A stretch of 64,000 nucleotides of DNA, from the NCBI RefSeq assembly GCF_023100945.1, contig NZ_CP064689.1, positions 6,058,001 through 6,122,000 on the forward strand, in the 5' to 3' direction. The notes under the pieces are model-generated. The model had not been told where the DNA came from. It saw only the letters and a list, made by a program, of their open reading frames with translations, and searched no databases. The DNA comes from Bradyrhizobium sp. 200 (GTDB lineage Bacteria; Pseudomonadota; Alphaproteobacteria; Rhizobiales; Xanthobacteraceae). This document shows positions 8,112 through 16,087 of the stretch, piece after piece. How positions within the stretch are numbered: the stretch's first letter is position 1; the number at the start of each line of letters is the position of its first letter. Both the position numbers and the translations under genes were made by a program.

Positions 8112-10460
8112 TTATTCGGCTGCAAGCGGCTTTGTCGCCTCGGCTTTCAACTCGGCGCGGGTTTTTGGCTTACCCTTAATTTTGAGGTCCTCGAAATCCT
8201 GCCGGTCGCGCACGCTGTTGCGGAAGATCTGTTCCTTGCCCGGCAGATATTGCGGCGGACAGGCGACATCGGCGCCATACCAGGCCGCCGCCCGCATCGT
8301 GAACGAGGGATCGACCAGATGCGGCCGGGCGAGCGCGACGAGGTCGGCACGGCCGGCGGCGAGGATGGTATTAATCTGGTCTGCGGTGGTGATGTTCCCG
8401 ACGCACATGGTCGCGACCCGGGCTTCGTTCCGGACCTGATCGGAGAATGGCGTCTGGAACATCCGGCCATAGATCGGCTGCGCGTCGCGCACGGTCTGCC
8501 CCGTGGAGACATCGACCAGATCGACGCCGGCTTCGCCGAACGCGCGCGCCACCGCCACCGCGTCGTCGCCGGTGATGCCGCCCGCGGCCCAGTCGGTGGC
8601 GGAGATACGAACCGACATCGGCTTGTGCGCCGGCCATGCCGCGCGCATCGCCTCGAACACTTCCAGCGGATAACGCAGCCGGCTCTCAAGCGTGCCACCA
8701 TATTCGTCAGTGCGCTGGTTGGTCAGCGGCGAAATGAAACTCGCCAGCAGATAGCCGTGGGCGCAGTGCAGTTCCAGCATGTCGAAGCCGCAGGCCTCAC
8801 CGCGCAAGACCGCGGCCACGAACTCCTGCTTGACGCGGTCCATCGCGGCGCGATCCATCTCGCGCGGCACCTGGCTGTCGGGGAAGTAAGGTAGCGGCGA
8901 CGCCGAGATCGTATCCCAGCCGCCCTGCTCCAGCGGCCGGTCCATGCCTTCCCACATCAATTTGGTCGCGCCCTTGCGGCCGGCGTGTCCAAGCTGCAGG
9001 CAGATCTTTGCCGCGGAATTGGCGTGGACGAAATCGACGATTCGCGTCCATGCCGCCTGCTGCTCGTCGTTCCACAGACCGGTACAGCCGGGCGTGATGC
9101 GGGCGTCGCGGCCGACGCAGGTCATCTCCGTGAAGATCAGCCCGGCGCCGCCGATGGCGCGCGCGCCGTAATGCACCAGATGGAAATCGCCGGGCACGCC
9201 CTCCTTCGCGGAGTACATGCACATCGGCGACACCACCGCGCGATTCGCAACTTGCATCTCGCGCAATTTGAGCGGCTGGAACATCGGCGCTTTTGGATTG
9301 TCGGTATCGACGTCGAAGCCTTTCGAACGAACCTGCTTCGCAAACGCCGTGTCGACCTCGCGGACGAACTCGGGCGCGCGCAGCGTGAGGTTATCATAGG
9401 TGATCGCCTTGGCGCGGGTCATGACGCCGAAGGCGAACTGCACCGGATCGAAATCCCAGAAGCGGTCGACATGCTCGAACCACACCAGCGAGACGTCGGC
9501 CGCGTGCTGGGTCTTCTCGACCTCCTCGCGCCGGCCGTGCTCGTAGGTCTGCAACGCGGCATCGACGGTCGGCGTCTGCGCCATGGCATCGGCAAGCGCA
9601 ATCGCGTCTTCCATCGCGAGCTTGGTGCCGGAGCCGATCGAGAAATGCGCGGTCGCCTTGGCATCGCCGAGCAGCACCATGTTGTCCTTGACCCAGCGCC
9701 GGCTGCGGATCATCGGGAAATTGCGCCACATCGAGCGGTTGATCAGCAGCGGATGGCCGTCGAGGAACCAGCCGAAAATCTCGGCCATGCGGTTGGCGGA
9801 TTGCTGTTCACTGAGGCCTTCGAGCCCGGCGCGCTGGAAGGTTTCGGCATCGGTCTCGAAGATCCAGGTCGAGCGTCCCGCCTCATACTGGTAGGCGTGG
9901 GCGATGAACGGGCCCCACTCGGTCTCCTGAAAGATGAAGGTGAAGGCGTCGAGCGGCCTGGTCGAGCCCATCCACGCGAACTTGTTGGAGCGCAGGTCGA
10001 TCTGCGGCTGGAAGTGGTCGATGTGCTTGTCGCGGAAGCGGCTGTTGATGCCGTCGGCGAGCACGATGAGATCGGCATCGGCAAAGCGCGCTTCGTCGTC
10101 GATGTCCGTCTCGAACAAGAGCGTCACGCCGAGTTCATGGGCGCGCTCCTGCAGGATCAGCAGCAGCGTCCGGCGCGAGCAGCCGCAAAAACCGTTGCCG
10201 CCGACGCGGTGCACCGTGCCGCGGAAATGCACGGCGATGTCGTCCCAATAGGCGAACTCCTGGGTGATGCGGCGGTAGCTCGGCGGATCGTATTTCTCGA
10301 AATTGTCGAGCGTCGCATCTGAAAATACCACGCCGAAGCCGAACGTATCGTCGGCACGGTTGCGCTCATAGACGGTGATTTCGGCCTGGGGCCGCTGTTT
10401 CTTCAAGAGGATCGCGGCGTAGAGACCGGCCGGTCCGCCGCCGATAATCGCGATCTTCAT
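8112..10460 (-). CDS. Two-domain 2-aminobenzoyl-CoA / salicylyl-CoA monooxygenase-reductase
   Basis: 782-residue fusion. Residues 1-390 are a class A FAD monooxygenase ([10 protein letters not shown] at 7-16; [22 protein letters not shown] from 265). Residues about 395-782 are an Old Yellow Enzyme-type FMN reductase ([11 protein letters not shown] from 411, [10 protein letters not shown] at 488-497, [20 protein letters not shown] from 563). This architecture is that of 2-aminobenzoyl-CoA monooxygenase/reductase, which hydroxylates and dearomatises the ring; close relatives are annotated as salicylyl-CoA 5-hydroxylase. GGAGG precedes the ATG. A MarR box lies 42 bases upstream. With the ligase, hydratase and dehydrogenase nearby it forms the core of an aerobic CoA-dependent aromatic pathway. 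Confidence 0.92.
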   Translation of the reverse strand: MKIAIIGGGPAGLYAAILLKKQRPQAEITVYERNRADDTFGFGVVFSDATLDNFEKYDPPSYRRITQEFAYWDDIAVHFRGTVHRVGGNGFCGCSRRTLLLILQERAHELGVTLLFETDIDDEARFADADLIVLADGINSRFRDKHIDHFQPQIDLRSNKFAWMGSTRPLDAFTFIFQETEWGPFIAHAYQYEAGRSTWIFETDAETFQRAGLEGLSEQQSANRMAEIFGWFLDGHPLLINRSMWRNFPMIRSRRWVKDNMVLLGDAKATAHFSIGSGTKLAMEDAIALADAMAQTPTVDAALQTYEHGRREEVEKTQHAADVSLVWFEHVDRFWDFDPVQFAFGVMTRAKAITYDNLTLRAPEFVREVDTAFAKQVRSKGFDVDTDNPKAPMFQPLKLREMQVANRAVVSPMCMYSAKEGVPGDFHLVHYGARAIGGAGLIFTEMTCVGRDARITPGCTGLWNDEQQAAWTRIVDFVHANSAAKICLQLGHAGRKGATKLMWEGMDRPLEQGGWDTISASPLPYFPDSQVPREMDRAAMDRVKQEFVAAVLRGEACGFDMLELHCAHGYLLASFISPLTNQRTDEYGGTLESRLRYPLEVFEAMRAAWPAHKPMSVRISATDWAAGGITGDDAVAVARAFGEAGVDLVDVSTGQTVRDAQPIYGRMFQTPFSDQVRNEARVATMCVGNITTADQINTILAAGRADLVALARPHLVDPSFTMRAAAWYGADVACPPQYLPGKEQIFRNSVRDRQDFEDLKIKGKPKTRAELKAEATKPLAAE

Positions 10461-10501
10461 CTACCGCCTCCGAAACAGGCTGTCGGGCTAGTTCGAAATT
10501 A

Positions 10502-10524
10502 CTTTAAGCCTAAAACAATTTTTG
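10502..10524. promoter_or_regulatory. Putative MarR box upstream of the monooxygenase/reductase
   Basis: CTTTAAGCCTAAAACAATTT is almost the same as the box at 821-845, including the CAATTTTT extension. It lies about 42 bases upstream of the start at 10460. With the 821 copy it defines the clearest form of the shared motif. Confidence 0.6.
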
Positions 10525-10534
10525 GGCAAGCCCT

Positions 10535-10616
10535 CGTAGCCCGGATGGAGCGTAGCGCAATCCGGGATTCTTGCGGACGGAATCCCGGGTTTCGCTTCGC
10601 TCCACCCGGGCTACGG
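10535..10616. repeat. Palindromic repeat (GTAGCCCGG family), copy 2
   Basis: CGTAGCCCGGATGGAGCGTA at the left mirrors TCCACCCGGGCTACG at the right, with AATCCGGGATT / GAATCCCGGG inside. It sits between the hydratase stop (10620) and the MarR box (10502), so it may insulate the two minus-strand operons. Confidence 0.8.
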
Positions 10617-10619
10617 CCC

Positions 10620-11456
10620 TCAATTCCCCTCAAACACCGGGGTCCGCTTGTTCGAAAACGCCTCGAAGGCCCGGCCGAAATCTTCCGTGGTCATGCAGAG
10701 CGCCTGGGCGACGGCTTCGGCCTCGATCGCCTCTTCCACCGACATCGCCCATTCCATCGCCAGCATACGCTTGGTCATGGTGTTGGCGAAGGTCGGCCCT
10801 TCAGAAATCTGCTTGGCCAGCAATTGCGCCTGCGACAGCACCGCGTCCGGCGTGACGATACGGCTGAAGAAGCCCCAGCGCTCGCCCTCCTCCGCGGTCA
10901 TGAAGCGGCCGGTATAGAGCAGTTCGGAGGCCCGCGATTGGCCGATGATGCGCGGCAGGATCGCGCAGGCACCCATGTCGCAGCCGGCGAGGCCGACCTT
11001 GTTGAACAGGAACGCCACCTTGGCGCCGGTCGCGGCCAGCCGCAGATCCGAGGCCATCGCGACGATCGCGCCCGCGCCCGCGCAGATACCTTCGACCGCG
11101 GCAACGATCGGCTGCGGGCATGCCCGCATCGCCTTCACGAGATCGCCGGTCATGCGGGTAAAGGCGATCAGCCCCTTGGTATCCATCTGAATCAACGGGC
11201 CGATGATCTCGAACACGTCGCCACCGGACGAGAAGTTGCCGCCCGCGCCGGTCACGACGATGGTCTTGACCTCGTCATCCATCGCGCAGGCGCGGAAGAA
11301 ATCGGTGAGCTCGCGGTAGCTTTCGAAGGTCAACGGATTCTTTCGCTCGGGACGATTGAGCGTCACGGTGGCGACGCGATCGACGACGGCCAGCAAGAAA
11401 TGCTTCGGCGAGTAATCTGCCAGCGGCAGCGTGACGGGGTTGGCGGGCTTGCTCAT
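10620..11456 (-). CDS. Enoyl-CoA hydratase/isomerase-family protein
   Basis: Crotonase-fold protein of 278 residues with the oxyanion-hole segment [11 protein letters not shown] (73-83) and a second one around [20 protein letters not shown] (121-140). The glutamates that act as acid/base in classical hydratases are replaced: GAGA stands in the first position and [11 protein letters not shown] (152-162) in the second. Hydration is therefore not assured, and an isomerase, hydrolase or ring-modifying activity is possible. The start at 11456 is supported by AGGGAAAG. The SDR gene is 41 bases upstream, and together they likely process the alicyclic CoA product of the monooxygenase/reductase. Confidence 0.9.
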   Translation of the reverse strand: MSKPANPVTLPLADYSPKHFLLAVVDRVATVTLNRPERKNPLTFESYRELTDFFRACAMDDEVKTIVVTGAGGNFSSGGDVFEIIGPLIQMDTKGLIAFTRMTGDLVKAMRACPQPIVAAVEGICAGAGAIVAMASDLRLAATGAKVAFLFNKVGLAGCDMGACAILPRIIGQSRASELLYTGRFMTAEEGERWGFFSRIVTPDAVLSQAQLLAKQISEGPTFANTMTKRMLAMEWAMSVEEAIEAEAVAQALCMTTEDFGRAFEAFSNKRTPVFEGN

Positions 11457-11497
11457 GATCTTTCCCTGAATTTGATCGTTATCGATGTGGCGGCCGA

Positions 11498-12259
11498 TCA
11501 GACTTCGCCGCCCGCCACCGCAATGGCCTGTCCCGTAATGGCGCCGGCGCCCTCGCTGCACAGCCACAGCACGGCGTCGGCCACTTCCGATGGCGCCACG
11601 AGGCGTCCCTGCGGATTATGCTTCGACAGTTCGGCGATCGCCTGCTCGCGGCTGCGGCCGGTCTTCTTGATGATGTTGTCGATCGAACCTTCCAGCAGAT
11701 CGGTTTCGGTGAAACCGGGGCAGACGGCGTTGACGGTGACGCCGCTCTTCGCCGTCTCCAGCGCCAGCGAACGGACGAGGCCGATGACGGCATGTTTCGC
11801 CGCGCTGTAGGCAGAGACATAGGCATAGCCCTTGAGGCCGGCGGTGGAGGCGACGGCGATGATACGGCCGCGACGACGCTCGATCATTCCAGGCAATACG
11901 GCCTGCGTTGCGTGGACCACGCCCATGAAATTGACGTCCATCATCCGCTGGAACAATGCCGCATCGGAGCGGCCGAACGGCGCAGATTCCGCAGCACCGG
12001 CATTGGCAATCAGGATATCGATCGGCTGCCGCGCGGCAGCTTCCGCAACCGCCGATTTGACCGACGCCTGATTGGCGACATCGGCTACGGCTGCGAACTG
12101 CGCCGCGCCGGATGCCACGGCTTCGTCCAGCGTGGCGCGGTCGCGGCCGAGCACCGTTACTGTCGCGCCGGCTTTCGACAGCGCCGCCGATATCGCAAGG
12201 CCAATACCCCGCCCGCCGCCGGTAACGAGCGCATGGGAGGAACGCGACAATGGGGACAT
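11498..12259 (-). CDS. SDR-family NAD(P)-dependent dehydrogenase
   Basis: 253-residue classical short-chain dehydrogenase. It has the cofactor motif TGGGRGIG (13-20), NAG (86-88), catalytic Ser138, Tyr151 and Lys155 (YSAAK), and the typical PGFTETDL segment after the active site. A 3-hydroxyacyl-CoA dehydrogenase role fits its pairing with the hydratase-like gene and the CoA ligase, as does reduction of a cyclic ketone; sequence alone does not decide. It is the first gene of the SDR-hydratase transcript, with a MarR box about 33 bases upstream of the start. Confidence 0.9.
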   Translation of the reverse strand: MSPLSRSSHALVTGGGRGIGLAISAALSKAGATVTVLGRDRATLDEAVASGAAQFAAVADVANQASVKSAVAEAAARQPIDILIANAGAAESAPFGRSDAALFQRMMDVNFMGVVHATQAVLPGMIERRRGRIIAVASTAGLKGYAYVSAYSAAKHAVIGLVRSLALETAKSGVTVNAVCPGFTETDLLEGSIDNIIKKTGRSREQAIAELSKHNPQGRLVAPSEVADAVLWLCSEGAGAITGQAIAVAGGEV

Positions 12260-12291
12260 CGGTCAAGCCTCCTGGATGAGGGTTCAGCATA

Positions 12292-12313
12292 TATTTTAAA
12301 CTTCAAGCTTTTG
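12292..12313. promoter_or_regulatory. Putative MarR box upstream of the SDR gene
   Basis: ATTTTAAACTTCAAGCTTTT follows the TTTWAR-YTTMAA layout of the boxes at 821, 3231, 4885 and 10502. It is 33 bases upstream of the start at 12259, where a repressor would block transcription of the SDR-hydratase pair. Confidence 0.5.
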
Positions 12314-12345
12314 CAAGGAAGCGGCGGGGCCAGAGCGGCGGTCAG

Positions 12346-12424
12346 GTAGCCCGGATGAGCGCAGCGATATCCGGGGACGATGCTAGAGTGGCCCCGGATG
12401 TCGCTGCGCTCATCCGGGCTACGG
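12346..12424. repeat. Palindromic repeat (GTAGCCCGG family), copy 3
   Basis: GTAGCCCGGATGAGCGCAGC and GCTGCGCTCATCCGGGCTAC are exact reverse complements flanking a 39-base centre. The centre contains a further inverted pair, GATATCCGGGG / CCCCGGATGTC. It would form a very stable hairpin. Confidence 0.85.
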
Positions 12425-12447
12425 ATTCCGGGGCATCGTTCCCTCCA

Positions 12448-12524
12448 CGTCATTGCGAGCGAAGCGAAGCAATCCATAGCGCGGCTTGCGGAGACGTGGA
12501 TTGCTTCGCTTCGCTCGCAATGAC
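12448..12524. repeat. Palindromic repeat (CGTCATTGCGAGC family)
   Basis: CGTCATTGCGAGCGAAGCGA pairs with TCGCTTCGCTCGCAATGACG. The match continues through AGCAATCCA / TGGATTGCT, giving a 29-base stem around a short centre. This intergenic element type is frequent in Bradyrhizobium and Rhodopseudomonas. It sits 24 bases after the preceding palindrome, so two families are stacked here. Confidence 0.85.
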
Positions 12525-12677
12525 GGTGGATATAGTTTCGGCCGGTATGTTCGCAGCCGCGATATCAACGACTTCGTCCGAACTCGGACGTGTGCTCATA
12601 AGCGAAATGTCCGCAACAGCGTTCGGCCATCGCTCCATCGATGCAGTAGGGGTCGAGGTTCCCAACACGTCTCATAT

Positions 12678-12734
12678 CTGCCGCACTGTAGACCTATCTT
12701 CAAATGTGTCCGACCTGCCGCACTATAGACGTAT
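12678..12734. promoter_or_regulatory. 20-base direct repeat pair upstream of a small secreted protein gene
   Basis: CTGCCGCACTGTAGACCTAT (12678-12697) recurs as CTGCCGCACTATAGACGTAT (12715-12734) with two mismatches and a 37-base period. The pair is about 90 bases before the ATG at 12822. The arrangement suggests paired activator or iteron-like binding sites. The rest of 12525-12821 shows no gene. Confidence 0.4.
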
Positions 12735-12821
12735 TCCGACATTCATGCTCACGGCGTGTCTGAGGGGATGCGCAGCAGGTTACTGCCTTGTTTCTTCTAA
12801 CCTCGAGGAAAAAGTACCGTG

Positions 12822-13010
12822 ATGAAAATTGTGATTATAGCGGGTGCAACGTTTGCCGTGGTTACTGCCGCTGGCGCTGCCGACATCCCGCGCCCACAGC
12901 CCGTCTATCAGCAGGCCCAACTCGGCAAGATGCCGATTGGCAAGACCCCAATCGGGAAGACCCCAGTCGGCAAGACGCCCGTCGCGACGCGGCCCTATGC
13001 GCGGTATTGA
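12822..13010 (+). CDS. Small secreted protein with GKTP repeats
   Basis: 62-residue protein. A signal peptide (KIVIIAGATFAVVTAAGA, cleaved about residue 20) precedes a short mature chain. The chain is dominated by four successive GK-x-P-[IV] units (GKMPI, GKTPI, GKTPV, GKTPV) and ends in RPYARY. GAGGAA lies 11 bases before the ATG; a GTG directly before it is an alternative start. The mature part is basic and probably disordered, with no recognised family. Its function is unknown; an exported basic peptide could bind the cell envelope or nucleic acid. Confidence 0.6.
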   Translation: MKIVIIAGATFAVVTAAGAADIPRPQPVYQQAQLGKMPIGKTPIGKTPVGKTPVATRPYARY

Positions 13011-13062
13011 CTCAAGGTCTCGCTGAATCTGACCTCTATCGTCGACAATTGAAGGGCGAAGC

Positions 13063-13770
13063 GTGGCTAACAGGCCGAAGAGATTAGCACTATGCTTGCT
13101 TGCGGGATTCACACTCACTGTCTTGCTCCAGTGCAAAATCCAATCAGCCTCTGCGCACGAGATTGACACGCGCGCCCGATCGGAACGTTTCATTTCGCAG
13201 AAACGGGAGGTCAACAAGCGCGCCGCCGATGCGAACGCGCTTGTTTCCAGTGAGACGCCCATTGAATCGAAACCGGCGCCACAGTCGACTCGAAGGCGGG
13301 GATCGGGATCAGCAAAGGGCCCCTACTACGTTGATTTCCGAGCCAGAACAGCGGCGAGCTGGGGACACGCTTTCGTATGGTTCGGAAAGACAAGCGAGCG
13401 AGCAGTTGAAGTCGCGGGCCTTACCCCTGCGGGAGACAACGTAGCTTATGTACTTGGTCATTTGATGTGGGTGCCGTCCGAGACCGCGGCAAGCTATGGC
13501 GATCTTGATCCGCAGTACTTGACCGCCAGTTACCGGGTTTACTTGAATGAGCCGGACGCAAAAAAGGTTTTCGCATACATCAAGAAATTGCAGGCGAGTT
13601 CACCGGTCTGGAACGCCGAAACATCCAATTGCACGGCGTTTATCGGCAGCATCGCAGATTTTATGGGATTGAAAGTTCCTCACCGCTGGCAGCGTCCTGA
13701 GAACTACGTCAACAATCTCAAGGCGATGAACAGCGGGCGCCAGATAATCCGCCTGTCGTCAGAACAATAG
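13063..13770 (+). CDS. Exported hypothetical protein with possible NlpC/P60-like (permuted) His...Cys pair
   Basis: 235 residues with an N-terminal signal sequence (LALCLLAGFTLTVLLQC; the cysteine could be a lipobox-like position but no clear LxxC box is present), then a basic linker, then a globular domain from about residue 87. That domain opens with YYVDFRARTAASWGHAFVWF and later carries SNCTAFIGSIADFMGL. An early His in a beta-strand followed by a late Cys at a helix start is the order seen in circularly permuted NlpC/P60 or LRAT-like papain folds. That comparison is inference. The start is a GTG. It lies 52 bases after the GKTP protein gene. Confidence 0.72.
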   Translation: MANRPKRLALCLLAGFTLTVLLQCKIQSASAHEIDTRARSERFISQKREVNKRAADANALVSSETPIESKPAPQSTRRRGSGSAKGPYYVDFRARTAASWGHAFVWFGKTSERAVEVAGLTPAGDNVAYVLGHLMWVPSETAASYGDLDPQYLTASYRVYLNEPDAKKVFAYIKKLQASSPVWNAETSNCTAFIGSIADFMGLKVPHRWQRPENYVNNLKAMNSGRQIIRLSSEQ

Positions 13771-13779
13771 CTCGACGGC

Positions 13780-14712
13780 CTAGCCCGGCATGAAGGCGTC
13801 GAATTCGGCCCAGAGCTGCTCGCGATAGCGGTCGTCTTCCTGCAGGATCTCGTGCTTCGCACCTGCAATCATGCGATGCGATCCCGCTGGCAGATGCCGC
13901 GCAAACGCCGCAATGGCGGGGGCCGATACGATGGTGTCGTCACCTGCCGCAAGCATGAGGACGGGTCTACGAACGCCGCTGGCAAACTCATGCGAACGAA
14001 ACTCGGCCATCGCCGCAAAGGCCGCGTCGAGCCACGCCACGGTCGGCGACGCAATCCCGAGCGTTGGATCGGCTTCCAGAATCGCCGCGTTGCGGGCATA
14101 GCGGCGCGGGTCCGAGGTCAGGGGATTGCCGGGAAAGCCCGTTGGCTTGATCAGGTCGACATTGCCGCCTGGAATGAACCCCTCGCCCATTCCAGCCGCG
14201 CGCATCATGCGCATCAGACCACGCATCGGCAGCGATGCGCGCAGACCCGGCAGGTCTATCATCGGCGCACACAGCACGAAGCGTTCGAACACCCCGGTGC
14301 CGGCACGCGCGACGCGCAGCATGACCGCGCCGCCCATCGAATGGGCCAGCGCAAAACAGGGCGGCGGACAATCCGGCAGCACCACCTGTTTGACAAAGGC
14401 CGCCACGTCGGCCTCGTACTCCGAAAAATTCCGGACGTGGCCCTTGAATGGATTGCCGAGCTGACGCGAGGAATGCCCCTGCCCTCGCCAGTCGATCATC
14501 GCCACTGCATAACCGCGCTTGCTCAGATCCTGCACTGTTTCGAAATATTTTTCGATGTACTCGCCGCGCCCGGTGAAGACGCAGACGGTCCCCTTGGCGC
14601 CCGCCGGCGCCGCCCAGCGCGCAAAGCGCAACGTGACGCCATCCGGCGTCTCGATCGTTCCGGCATGCGCACCCTCTGGAACAGGATTGCCCGGTATCGA
14701 CAACAGCGTCAT
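13780..14712 (-). CDS. Alpha/beta hydrolase (monoglyceride lipase / lysophospholipase-like)
   Basis: About 310 residues with the hydrolase-4 family layout: oxyanion region VFTGRGEYIEKY, DWRGQGHSSRQ, nucleophile elbow ALAHSMGGAV (Ser), acid in AAGDDTIVS and His in AGAKHEILQE. It would cleave an ester such as a monoacylglycerol or lysophospholipid, probably in the cytoplasm, as no signal peptide is seen. The start at 14712 gives the conserved N-terminus MTLLSIPGNP; an upstream in-frame start at 14760 adds 16 unconserved residues. The start is only moderately sure. Confidence 0.85.
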   Translation of the reverse strand: MTLLSIPGNPVPEGAHAGTIETPDGVTLRFARWAAPAGAKGTVCVFTGRGEYIEKYFETVQDLSKRGYAVAMIDWRGQGHSSRQLGNPFKGHVRNFSEYEADVAAFVKQVVLPDCPPPCFALAHSMGGAVMLRVARAGTGVFERFVLCAPMIDLPGLRASLPMRGLMRMMRAAGMGEGFIPGGNVDLIKPTGFPGNPLTSDPRRYARNAAILEADPTLGIASPTVAWLDAAFAAMAEFRSHEFASGVRRPVLMLAAGDDTIVSAPAIAAFARHLPAGSHRMIAGAKHEILQEDDRYREQLWAEFDAFMPG

Positions 14713-14789
14713 GGAACTGATGTCCAGGCTGCGGCTTGGCGAAGAGCCACACGACGGCAACGAACATGGCGCCGGATCATCGGCCGCAT

Positions 14790-15977
14790 CTAGATGATCC
14801 CGTTTTTGCGAAGCGCTGCGATCGCAGCCGCGTCATAGCCGATATCGGCGAGCACGCGATCGGTGTGCTCGCCGAGCGTCGGCGGGCGCGTCACGATTTC
14901 GCCCGGCGTTTCCGACAGCCGCACCGCGGCGCGCGCCACAGGCGCAGGATTCGGCAAGCCCGGATAGTCGACATCCTGCATGAAGCCGGTGGCGCGAATG
15001 TGCGGATGCTCCAGCGCCTGTTGCGGGCTCAGCACCGGCCCGGCCGGAATCATCGCTTTTCCAAGCGTATCGACCGCTTCCTGCGTGGTGCGCTCGGCGC
15101 ACCAGCGCGCCATCCGCTCGCTGATGACGGGGCCATTATCGCCGCGCTTGAGATCGTCGGCGAAGCGCGGGTCGTTCAGCCAGTGCTCCTCCTCGTTCAT
15201 CAATCTGGCCCAGCGGATGAACAGCGGGTGCCCGGTGACCTGGCACAGCACCCAGCCGTCTTTGGTGCGGTAGATATCGGCGGGCGCCGCGGTCTGGCCG
15301 AGATTGCCGGTCGGGACGCGATTGGCTGATATCACCGCCTGCTCGATCAGCGTGGCGTTGGTGAAGGACAGCGCGGTCGCCAGCAGCGCGCCTTCGACGA
15401 TCTGGCCGCGGCCCGACTTGCCGCGCTCGATCAGGGCGGCGAGCGTGCCGAACGCGCAATGCAGCGCGGTGCCGAAATCGACCCAGTTCACCGCGGCGCG
15501 GTATGGCGGATCGCCCTTGCCCGTCATGTACACCGCGCCCGACATCACCTGCCCGACGCCGTCGAAGCCGACGCGGTCCGACCACGGCCCCGGCCCGCCG
15601 AAAGCGGTCGCGGTGGTCAGGATGATGTCCGGCTTGATCGCCTTCAGCGATTCATAATCGAGTTTCATCGCCCGCAATGTCTGCGGCGGCAGGTTGGCGA
15701 CCACGACGTCAGCAGTAGCAATTAGCCGGCGCATCACCTCCTGGCCTTCGCCCTTCATCGGATCGAGCGTGATGCATTTCTTGTTGCGATTGATCTGCAG
15801 GAACAGCGCGCCCTCGCCGCCTTCGCCGACGGGCGCGACAAAGCGATCCTCGCTGCCGTCGCGCTTTTCCACGCGAATGACTTCCGCGCCGAATTCGGCC
15901 AGCAAGGTCGCGCAATAAGGCCCCGCGATATAGCGCCCGAAATCGAGGACGCGAACGCCCGACAAAACTCCCCCCAT
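14790..15977 (-). CDS. CaiB/BaiF (family III) CoA-transferase
   Basis: 395-residue formyl-CoA-transferase-type enzyme that moves CoA between acyl-CoA and free acids through an enzyme aspartyl thioester. The N-terminal VRVLDFGRYIAGPYCATLLA, the GGPGPW loop and Asp167 in NWVDFGTAL (the catalytic aspartate position of the family) are visible. The ATG at 15977 has AGGGAAAAGA upstream; longer in-frame starts reach into the divergent DapA-like gene and are rejected. It is transcribed away from that gene with a 110-base gap, so the two may share a promoter region and a catabolic route. The substrate is unknown. Confidence 0.9.
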   Translation of the reverse strand: MGGVLSGVRVLDFGRYIAGPYCATLLAEFGAEVIRVEKRDGSEDRFVAPVGEGGEGALFLQINRNKKCITLDPMKGEGQEVMRRLIATADVVVANLPPQTLRAMKLDYESLKAIKPDIILTTATAFGGPGPWSDRVGFDGVGQVMSGAVYMTGKGDPPYRAAVNWVDFGTALHCAFGTLAALIERGKSGRGQIVEGALLATALSFTNATLIEQAVISANRVPTGNLGQTAAPADIYRTKDGWVLCQVTGHPLFIRWARLMNEEEHWLNDPRFADDLKRGDNGPVISERMARWCAERTTQEAVDTLGKAMIPAGPVLSPQQALEHPHIRATGFMQDVDYPGLPNPAPVARAAVRLSETPGEIVTRPPTLGEHTDRVLADIGYDAAAIAALRKNGII

Positions 15978-16087
15978 CGATCTTTTCCCTTGTCTCGCGG
16001 CCCGATTGTGCCGGGGCCTTCTATCATGTTGATGAATGAATTGGACGACCATACAATCACTGATCGCCTTCGAACGGAACATCCAGA

